This document shows, in pieces, positions 50,201 through 57,100 of a stretch of DNA of 64,000 bases; positions within the stretch are counted from its first letter, which is position 1; each line of letters begins with the position of its first letter. The stretch is from Frigoribacterium sp. PhB116. Its GTDB lineage: Bacteria > Actinomycetota > Actinomycetes > Actinomycetales > Microbacteriaceae. The stretch lies in assembly GCF_004364285.1 (NCBI RefSeq), contig NZ_SOBE01000002.1, positions 620,001 to 684,000 on the forward strand, read 5' to 3'. A program made the translations under genes and the position numbers. The notes beneath the pieces were generated by a model. The model saw only the letters and a program-made list of their open reading frames with translations. It was not told where the DNA came from and made no database searches.

Positions 50201-50589
50201 CCGTCGTCAACGCCGCACGCGACACCATCGCCTCGAAGACCGGTCACATCGCCCTGCACGACGGCAGCATGCCCACCGGGGAGGAAGCGACGCGCCTCGG
50301 ATGGCAGTGGACGGCCCGCACGGCGACCGCCGGCGTCTACGAGCCCACCCGCTTCGAAGTCGGCGTGCTCTCCGAGGACCGCCAGTACGTCGTCCTCCGC
50401 AACCAGGCCGTCACGGACCTCAAGCGGCGAAGCCCAGCCCTAGAAGGCCTGCCGATGGGGCAGCTGAACGCTGGCTTCCTCAGCCTCGTCAAGGACGGAA
50501 CGACCCCGGGAGGCAAGGCCCCCCGCGCCATCGCTGGCGAGACCCGCCCCCGCGGCTACGTCCTGCCCGCCAGCGCCTTCGACCTCTGA
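47272..50589 (+). CDS. Primase/SF3-type helicase replication protein
   Basis: This 1105-residue protein combines an N-terminal archaeo-eukaryotic primase-like domain, with the DxD site LFVDIDF (Asp110, Asp112) and the TGGGVHLYFVLDD block near residues 145-157, with a middle region and a C-terminal DUF927/SF3-like ATPase. The ATPase Walker A-like loop is SPPDAGKTQ near residue 724, and an acidic Walker B-like site is SIHDDFRV near residue 777. Such proteins replicate plasmids, phage satellites and integrative elements. It is the largest gene of the element and is followed by a sigma-like factor. The usual first Gly of the Walker loop is Ser here. Confidence 0.75.
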   Translation: MGETTTESMALDEQDWAAQHAAIWGSHEWPAGTVMSICSQAVDKVTGVKGAFRGIAAVPINDASAAWDVLATAASKGDNVWVGVGGLRPNYGPGRGKKADVVALPALFVDIDFNSGSHSAGDRNPTKEQAQRWIDAAPPATVKVFTGGGVHLYFVLDDLLDPHTPDGAALLDAHKKFWMQLAAEDVLNIDAGVLADAVRILRPAGTWNANQGRRTRLEFADGPRYSANELLTRYPEASTPESRPAKTRGTGHLPAAAGSATGTSERIGDRFALTVPVSVFAEAVFGAEERPQNGLTFPGPDGDLGPLDSARIYRATNGEPERLTIFDTTIQSIFGLDGQNHSWSSFDLLAHAFGGPTGYRRAARLVADGERGGTWPLPFFTSLPAVLDPDVLRAFGIAPAPQTVSMAPPPVTPLPAVTGPQAVVLAPVGAWADDAAEANDETALLDLLGPTSTSTPVAAAEAPLTIARAVADRVPARFELEDGLRAYVWDETSAGETRHGIYKTVRFQLPDLTHGERLERISSWVAFKSRKTEQLTVDTQGRKVVAAEAKVSVTLARSDGRVRTQAGFTTAEAHSAKTVVDRLDVGVSLPISTVAREQVSNALRELGTDGGTDVVEAYGTLGWLKPDGGGWTYLAPAGSVNAQGTVPGFAVGSPPRSEEDSLLEAQLAYGFPDLPSDTTAIRTAASAIPAFLDITPSSHAAFAMLGLAFAAPLALSERTSVFLVSPPDAGKTQLLRAFQAFLTGNAYLSSWTGSSLPSATALGASITAKWARHAVSIHDDFRVPQDRRKADVVNLAVANVVQASYGGAGSGAKSTVDGGLKTASEAETCAIISGEALPGGGVGVLSRILAIDLPPGAVAMTPRDASPFDTFREAHPTGAQAVYGAYIRFLASRLDTAGTLRQFRTTNERLRAENAPRAGRSASNASVVGAGWAMLRLFAETAGFADLIPTQEHVVKALDDLAGANAALVLDANPAQAVVNAARDTIASKTGHIALHDGSMPTGEEATRLGWQWTARTATAGVYEPTRFEVGVLSEDRQYVVLRNQAVTDLKRRSPALEGLPMGQLNAGFLSLVKDGTTPGGKAPRAIAGETRPRGYVLPASAFDL

Positions 50590-50814
50590 CACCCAACCTG
50601 CCGCATGCCCAATCGGTAGGAGCACCCGCGTCCTACCGACGAAAGGAACACCTCATGACCTGTCACCTCAACTGGGGCCAGCCCCGTCCCCGACCCCCTC
50701 CGGAAACCGCCATTTCCGCCCCATGTCTCTGTTGTGAACCTGCCACCCAAGCGAACGCCACCCGGCGCATCGTCCGGCCGGTCGAGCAAACGCTTACTCA
50801 CCTCAGGACACACA

Positions 50815-51501
50815 GTGGCCATCACCTTCCTCCGCACCACCCGGGCGCTCACGCGCCAGCGCGAACTCGACCTTGCGCGCCGTATCGCCGCTGGCTCGAA
50901 GCAGGCGACCTTCGAGCTGGCCAACGCGGTCGGCCCTCTCGTCCTCGCACAGGCGGCCAATGTCTCGAGGACGCATCCGACCGTCGACCGGGACGACCTC
51001 GTTGCCAGCGGTTGGCTCGGCGCCGCCAAGGCGGCGGCAGCCTTCGCCCCGGACGCGTCCTCGGAAGCGTCAGAGGCACCCCAGTTCCCGGCCTACGCGG
51101 CCTCGTACGTGCGGGCCGAGATGATGCACGAGGTCCGCCTCTTCGTCTCGCAGGTCTCCATTCCCGAGCATGTCTTCAAGGGAAGAGGGGGCAAGAGCGA
51201 AGCCAGGACTGCGATGCAGCCGTGGCGGGAGGCGTTGTCCCTTGACGTCCTCGGCTGGGAACGAGAGCCCGCTTCTCGTGACCGCGGCATGGCCCGGGCA
51301 GAGGTCGCCCTCGATGTGCACCGGGCCATCAACAAGCTGCCGGCCCCGCAACGCCACATCGTCCTCCAGGGCCTCGCAGACGTCGCAGGCAAAGACACGG
51401 CAGCGGAGCTACGAGTCAGTTCCGCTCGAGTGTCTCAGCTGCGACGCGCAGCCCACGAGACCCTGCGCGACTCGCTGCAGGACCTCAGGGCTGCGGCCTA
51501 A
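50815..51501 (+). CDS. Sigma-70-family-like factor encoded on the element
   Basis: The 228-residue protein (from GTG 50815, with CAGGA upstream) has a region 2-like segment (RELDLARRIAAGSKQATFEL ... DRDDLVASGWLGAAKAAAAF, then YAASYVRAEMMHEVR) and a C-terminal region 4-like helix-turn-helix (LPAPQRHIVLQG ... DTAAELRVSSARVSQLRRAA). The layout is that of an alternative sigma factor of the group 3/4 type. A longer start at 50734 adds an unlikely leader. It may direct transcription of element genes; targets unknown. A short frame with AAGGA at 50655 overlaps its 5' side and was not called. Confidence 0.7.
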   Translation: MAITFLRTTRALTRQRELDLARRIAAGSKQATFELANAVGPLVLAQAANVSRTHPTVDRDDLVASGWLGAAKAAAAFAPDASSEASEAPQFPAYAASYVRAEMMHEVRLFVSQVSIPEHVFKGRGGKSEARTAMQPWREALSLDVLGWEREPASRDRGMARAEVALDVHRAINKLPAPQRHIVLQGLADVAGKDTAAELRVSSARVSQLRRAAHETLRDSLQDLRAAA

Positions 51502-51595
51502 ATAAACCGCGCTCTCTGCCCCACTTCCCCTCTGGGGCCACCAACGGCCATCCACATATCCCGGCGCTCGTCCGGGCAGACAAGAAGGAACAACC

Positions 51596-51814
51596 ATGAA
51601 CACCCACCGCAAGACCTGCGTCTACTGCGACGTCATCCTCGCCACCGTCGAGTACGACGACGAGCTCCGCGCCTCTGGCCTCCGCCCGCAGCTGGAAGGC
51701 GCCGAAGGCGACGAGGTCCGAGCAGCAGCCGTCACCATCGTCACCGCCCGGAGCTACAGGCACACCGACCACGACTACGAGACCTGCCGCTTCGCCGAGC
51801 TCATCGGCGAATGA
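51596..51814 (+). CDS. Small Cys-containing protein, 72 residues
   Basis: ATG 51596 has a good AAGGA ribosome site. The product begins with a CxxC pair (KTCVYCDVILATVEY) and ends HTDHDYETCRFAELIGE, so Cys and His residues could bind a metal in a small ribbon. No family is recognised. It lies 94 bp downstream of the sigma-like gene in the same direction and has normal high-GC codon usage. Confidence 0.6.
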   Translation: MNTHRKTCVYCDVILATVEYDDELRASGLRPQLEGAEGDEVRAAAVTIVTARSYRHTDHDYETCRFAELIGE

Positions 51815-51942
51815 CCACCTCGAGTACCCGCTCACGCGGCCCACCTGGCAAGTCCATGGCCGCACCTGCAGCCGCATCCCGACCAGATGCAACCACCTCA
51901 TCCATCGCAACGCACCACACCAACAACACCAAGGAGAACCAC

Positions 51943-52158
51943 ATGTCCCGCAACCGCATCGACCCGTCGTCCCTCATGACCCCGAACGAGATGGACGACT
52001 ACGAGAAGTACCGCTGGGCGATCGTGGTCGAGGTGACCGGTACCGACGAGCTCACCCCCAAGCAGTTCGCAGACCACACCAACACCATGAACAGGGGCCG
52101 CGCGATCGAGCGCACGGTCGCTCGACGCCGCGCACGCCAGACGCCGAAGATCCTGTAG
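51943..52158 (+). CDS. Small basic protein, 71 residues
   Basis: ATG 51943 is preceded by a perfect AAGGAG, which selects it over the longer frame. The product has a helical, acidic first half (LMTPNEMDDYEKYRWAIVVE) and a basic C-terminus (RAIERTVARRRARQTPKIL). Its function is unknown; it may be a nucleic-acid-associated protein of the element. The 52159-52425 stretch after it shows nothing recognisable. Confidence 0.6.
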   Translation: MSRNRIDPSSLMTPNEMDDYEKYRWAIVVEVTGTDELTPKQFADHTNTMNRGRAIERTVARRRARQTPKIL

Positions 52159-52425
52159 CTCGGTGAGGCAGGCCGGTTCATTGTCAACTGCAAGCCAGCA
52201 GGTGACAGAGAACCGGCCCGGGGGGCACCCATGAGCGAACTGCTCCCGGACTCGGCTGAAACCGAGACGTCGACCGCACGCTGCGTGCTCGACAAACTGC
52301 CGGATACTCACGGGCCAGGCCGTGCTCTGCGGACCACCTCGGGGACGTGAGAATCGCCCACGACGTGTCACATCTACTTCGCCAGCCCTACTGCTCCTCT
52401 CGGACCTCGCCCCCTGTGCGCGGCA

Positions 52426-52935
52426 TCAGGGAGCGGGCAGCTTGTAGCCGTCCACGGGCCGCATCTCTAAGCCTGCAGGTAGGCGTCCCCAGGTGAGCCA
52501 CGAGAAGAACACGTCCACGCACGTCGCGGGGTCCAACAGCACGTTCGGGTCGGCAACCGAGGCGTGCGGCCAAACGTCACCCGCACGCGTCACGACAACT
52601 GGTTCGGCAGACGGTGCGCCAGCCAGTGCGACGATCCCCACGCCGCTGTCGAAGCCCACCTCGAGGAGGAGCGGCGTGTGTCTGCCACCGGTGCACTGAG
52701 CCCACCGATACGCAACTCCGCCCTTGGCAAGGGGCTGAACGATCAGGTAGCCGGCTCGAGCTGAACCGACCCGGTCGACGAGCCCGCGCACGCCTGGCCA
52801 CGGCGTGACGCCGAACGAGGCCGGGAACCGCCATTCGACCTCAGCCTCGGCCGCCTCACCAACAGTTGAAAGCTCGAGGTCACGCAGATTTGATTCGAGA
52901 GTGAGGCTCATCTCCATCCATGCGCGGCTAGTCAT
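52426..52935 (-). CDS. Hypothetical protein, intact member of a local two-copy family
   Basis: This 169-residue soluble protein has a central conserved block (GLVDRVGSARAGYLIVQPL, YRWAQCTGGRHTPLLLEVGF) and a C-terminal Trp-rich part (DVFFSWLTWGRLPAG). A second, frameshifted copy lies at 53239-53672. No database family is recognised. The single-domain, acidic design and duplication on an element would suit an immunity-like protein, but this is speculation. Confidence 0.6.
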   Translation of the reverse strand: MTSRAWMEMSLTLESNLRDLELSTVGEAAEAEVEWRFPASFGVTPWPGVRGLVDRVGSARAGYLIVQPLAKGGVAYRWAQCTGGRHTPLLLEVGFDSGVGIVALAGAPSAEPVVVTRAGDVWPHASVADPNVLLDPATCVDVFFSWLTWGRLPAGLEMRPVDGYKLPAP

Positions 52936-53116
52936 TCCCTAGTCGCTTGAGAACGAAAGCCTCCTCGGTATGTCAGACGCTTTTGATGGCGAAGTCCCAT
53001 TGGCCACGACGGCGCTGACCTCATGGAAGGGGGCGTCCAGGCGGGCCGCACGCATTTCAGCTCTCGCTCGGCGACCGCCGAATCCGGCTTGTGAAGCACC
53101 TGCAGGCGCTTCTGCT

Positions 53117-53152
53117 GCTGAAGCTGAAGCTGAAGCTGAAGCTGAAGCTGAA
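53117..53152 (+). repeat. (GCTGAA)6 hexanucleotide repeat
   Basis: Six exact units lie between the two related minus-strand genes, in DNA with no supported gene. It is the third perfect simple repeat in the 44-54 kb element. Confidence 0.9.
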
Positions 53153-53238
53153 GCTGCAGGGGCTTGGCGCGGTCGACACCAGGAGCTCCTGGTCTCAGGT
53201 CTAGTGCTAGGAGTGATGGCTATCTCTCATAAGGCTCG

Positions 53239-53672
53239 TCAGCAGGACGCCTTCCGAGCTTCGAAGAGCGACATCACCTCTGCCCACTGGACGAGAGCTG
53301 CCTGCCTCCCCACAGTGTGACGACTGGTAAGGAAATCGCACTGCGACCACACGTGACCTGCGTTCGCCGCGACAACCTGTCGCCAGACGGTGCGTCAGCC
53401 GGGGCGACCATCCCCACAGCGCTGTCGAAGTCGACCTCGACAAGGAGCGGCGTGCGGTTGCCGCCCGTGCATTGTGCCCACCGGTACGTGTCGCCGGGCA
53501 TGAGAGCGGGCTCCGCGATGAGGGAGCCGGCTTTCGACTGACCGACCCGGTCGACTAAGTCGCGTACGTCTGGCTCGCAGTCACGGCTGGTGTGGGGGTG
53601 TGGGGGGTGTCTACGTTCCCGACCAACGAGGTCGCTGAGGGCATCGACGCCGAAATCGGAACCGACGCGCAC
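53239..53672 (-). pseudogene. Frameshifted copy of the 52426-52935 gene family
   Basis: The frame ending at 53672 encodes DVRDLVDRVGQSKAGSLI and YRWAQCTGGNRTPLLVEVDF, clearly related to the intact neighbour. After ADAPSGD the similarity moves to another frame (VVAANAGHVWSQ against VVVTRAGDVWPH), and then is lost before a stop at 53239. The gene therefore carries a frameshift at about 53378-53390 and a diverged 3' end. It is most likely a decayed duplicate. Confidence 0.7.
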
Positions 53673-53724
53673 AAGCCATGCTGCTGAGGGAGGCTGTCGG
53701 CCATGAGCCGAGACGTGGGGCGCC

Positions 53725-54105
53725 TTATGCGCCCGCGCAATCGGCCTCGGTACAAGCCGGTCTCGGCGATGACGAGCGTGAGGTGCCGTGTGCGCGCCAG
53801 ATGGCTTGCAGGTCGTAGGTCTTCACGGCTTGGCGCATCTTGGCGACCGCCTCGCCTGAGTATCGCGGGTGCTTCTGAGACACGAAGACGAACGTGTGAA
53901 GGTAAGCCTCACCGTCATCATGGAGTGCGATCGTCTCGGCAAGGTTACCGAGTGGTGAGTTGCGTGTGCGGACGACCCCTCGACGTAGGAGTTCATAGAG
54001 GACTGCGACATGTGATGCAAGCAGCTGCCGAACGGTCAGCTCCTGTGGGCGGAACGGCAATGCCACCCCTTCCGCGAGGTCGGCGCCCGACTCGCGTGGG
54101 CTCAT
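53725..54105 (-). CDS. Small protein ending the type ISP operon, possibly chimeric
   Basis: The 126-residue product starts with an ATG that overlaps the stop of the restriction-modification gene. The N-terminal half (LTVRQLLASHVAVLYELLRR, GVVRTRNSPLGNLAETIALH) resembles the start of small proteins that often accompany restriction and methylase genes. The second half (DDGEAYLHTFVFVSQKHPRY, KTYDLQAIWRAHG) differs, and the last 20 residues (TSRSSSPRPACTEADCAGA) are not protein-like. A deletion fusion or frameshift is plausible. Function unknown; it may be a fragment. Confidence 0.5.
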   Translation of the reverse strand: MSPRESGADLAEGVALPFRPQELTVRQLLASHVAVLYELLRRGVVRTRNSPLGNLAETIALHDDGEAYLHTFVFVSQKHPRYSGEAVAKMRQAVKTYDLQAIWRAHGTSRSSSPRPACTEADCAGA

Positions 54106-57100
54106 GCAGCCGCCTCCTGATAGCGCAGCGGCGGCAGGTTCTGCACGATGCGCACTGTCTCAACGCTGACGGTCACGATGCGTTGAATCAGCTCGACGAT
54201 GTATGACGGGTTGCCGTGCTCGGCGCCCCATTCGTTGGGGTCGTTGACAATGCCGGAGGCCTTGTCGGTCTTGACCTGGTATCGCTCGAGGATCCAGTCG
54301 AGTGCGGACCGTGAGCCGAGCTTGTAGTCATGCGCCTCTGCCGGAATGCCGGTGATCGTCAGGCCCGGCGTGACCGTGATCTGCGTCCGGTCAAGGTTGC
54401 CGGGCTTCCCGCCGTACTTCATCTTTGTTACGCGGAGGTCAGCAGGCACCGGGCCGCTGAACGTCAACGGGTACAGCGGCGCGGCCTCGTACCCGAGGTG
54501 CAGTTCCGACAGCGCTCGTCCGGCGGCGGCGAACGAACGGAAATCGGCCGGATCGGTGAGCTCAGGGATGCGGGGCAGCATCTTCTTCAGGTCCGCGTCG
54601 AACTCACGCCGGTAGTCCTCGGAGTGCAGCAGTCCATAGACAGCGAAGAACACGTCGTCCGCGGTCACATCCGCGCCGTACAGTTCCTGGTGCCGGCCGA
54701 GAGCGGTTTCGGTCACGTTGTCACGGCGCTGCGGTCCGTCGAACATCGCGAACGTTCCCCCCTGTGGCTCGACGTCGTACACGTACCGTGGGAAGAACTG
54801 GCCTCCGGAACCGGCCCCGGTCAGGTGTAGATCAGGGAGCGCATCGAGCGCTAGAACTGAGAAAGGGACGGCTGAGCCAGCGCCAACGTAGTAGAAGCCC
54901 CAGTTCTGCTCGCCAGCCGGAAAGACTCGCGGCAGCTGCCCCCGGCGGTCATTGAGGGCGTCATCGAAGTAGACATTCTGAAGTTCAAACGGTCTGTACA
55001 TGGCTTTACGCACAGAACTCGAATTGAACTTGATGGATTCCTGACGCATTGCGCGGGGGATGAGCCCAGAGGACCAACTGATCTCAGTCGGATTCGAATG
55101 GAGCCCGGACGGTGCCTTGACCTCACCGGACGCTACTCGCTCGACCTCGCGTTCATACACCTCGACAAGCTTTGAGACGTTGCTGACTAGCGAGGCGTGT
55201 GACGAACTGAATACCCAAGAGTCCCGGTTTGTCTTCAAGCCTCCAGAAAATACGCGGAATATGGCCGCCTCTGGGGAATTGCGGTCCCCGATGGGAGTGA
55301 ATTTTTCGAAGGCATCGTTGCGGTGGTTGATCCAGTCGCCATGCACGTTCGGGGTGATCTGCTGCCACGGCACACCGTCAGAGTCGCCGTACTGTTCGAG
55401 GAGGCCGAGCTTGTCGTCGCGGGTGAGGTAGTCGCCGACGTCGCGATAGTGAATCGTGCCGGACGATGGCCTGCCAGGGTTCTTCACCAAGATCGAAATG
55501 GATACACCAACTCGAACATTGAAGACATTTCCCCCCTCGCGTTTGGCGAGATCACCAGCGGTCCGAGAATTGCCGCGGAGGTTGAGGATATAGAGCTCAG
55601 TGAATTCGTCTTGGAGGGTGAGTCGGAGGCCTGCGGCGGTGTTGCCGTCGAGGAAGCCGCCGTTGGTGACATAGGCGACGATGCCGTGGTCCTTGATCCG
55701 GTCGGATGCCCAGCGGATGGCGCGGATGTAGGAGTCGTAGAGGCTGTTTTTCAAGGTAGCCGTTGACCGTGCCGCGTAGGTGGTGGAAATGCGCTTGTCG
55801 AGATAGGGGTACTTGATGTTCTGGTTGTTGTCGTTGGCGGAGTCTTGCCCGGATGAGTAGGGAGGATTGCCGACGATGATGCGGATGTCGAGGGCGTTCT
55901 GCTGCTTGACGCGTTCGTTGTTGTCGCCGAACACGCCTTGATCGTCGTAGGTGTCATCGTCTTCGGCGGTCTGGAACGTATCGGTGAGGACCACGCCGGG
56001 GAACGGCACGTACTCGCCGCCCTGCAGGCCGTTGTAGGTGGCTTCGATGTTCACGGCGGCGACGTAGTACGCCAGCAGTACGATCTCGTTCGCGTGCAGC
56101 TCATGCCGGTACTTGTGAGCCAAATCGGCCGGGTTGATGAGCCCGGACTGCAGAAGTCGGACGATGAAGGTGCCGGTGCCTGTGAACGGGTCGAGGACGT
56201 GGACGCCGTGGTCCGTCAGGCCGGCGCCAAAGTGGTTGCGGGAGAGCCGGTCTGTGCTGCGGAGGATGAAATCGACGATCTCGTTGGGTGTGTAGACGAT
56301 GCCGAGCCGTTCGGAGGTGCCTCGGAAGGCGCCGGTGAAGAACTTCTCGTACAGCCGCTTGATGATCGTTTGGCGTCCGGCCGCGTCGGTGACCCCGGCA
56401 ACGGTGCGTCGGACGCCGGCGTAGAACGCGGCGAGTTCGCTGGATTCTGTGGTGAGGTTCTGCTCCTCGAGGGCGTCGACCATGCGCTGCATGACCTGCG
56501 ACACCGGGTTGTGGTCGGAGAAGGCGTGACCGGCGAAGAGGGCGTCGAAAACGGGTTGGGTGATGAGGTGCTGGGACAGCATCTCGATCGCCTGCGGTTC
56601 GGTGACACCAGGGTTGAGGTTGTCCTGTAGCCCCTTGACGAAGCGGGTGAATTCGGTGCGGAGACTTCCGTTGGAGCCGTCGACGAGGTTGGTGATGCGG
56701 TTGATCTGACGGCCGGCGATGTCGGCGACGTCTTTGGCCCAGTTTTCCCAGTAGTCGCGCTCACCGACTTTGTCGACGATGCGGGCGTAAATGGCGTTCT
56801 GCCAGTCCGTGCCGAGGACGCTCATGTCGAGCGGAATCTGCGACGTCTCCGGAGTCGCCGTGCCCGGTGCGGGTTCGGGGAGGTCAGAGTCGGTGTAGTT
56901 GGTCGCGATGACCGGGCCGGTATCGGTGCGGCCGTTGAGGTCGATCTGTTCGATTTTCGCTTCGAACCGTTCGTCGTGTGCGCGGAGTGCGCGAAGGACG
57001 TCCCAGACGACTTTAAACTTGGTGTTGTCGTTGAGTGCTTGTTCGGGTGACTGCCCCGCTGGCACTGCGATCGGTAGGACGATGTAGCCGTAGTCCTTGC

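Noticed and set aside
52970-53320. Plus-strand 116-codon frame containing the (GCTGAA)6 repeat
   Set aside because: It is antisense to the frameshifted gene, lacks a ribosome site and has biased composition outside the repeat.
44437-53700. Prophage
   Set aside because: No capsid, portal, terminase, tail or lysis genes are recognisable; the content fits a plasmid-like or satellite element.
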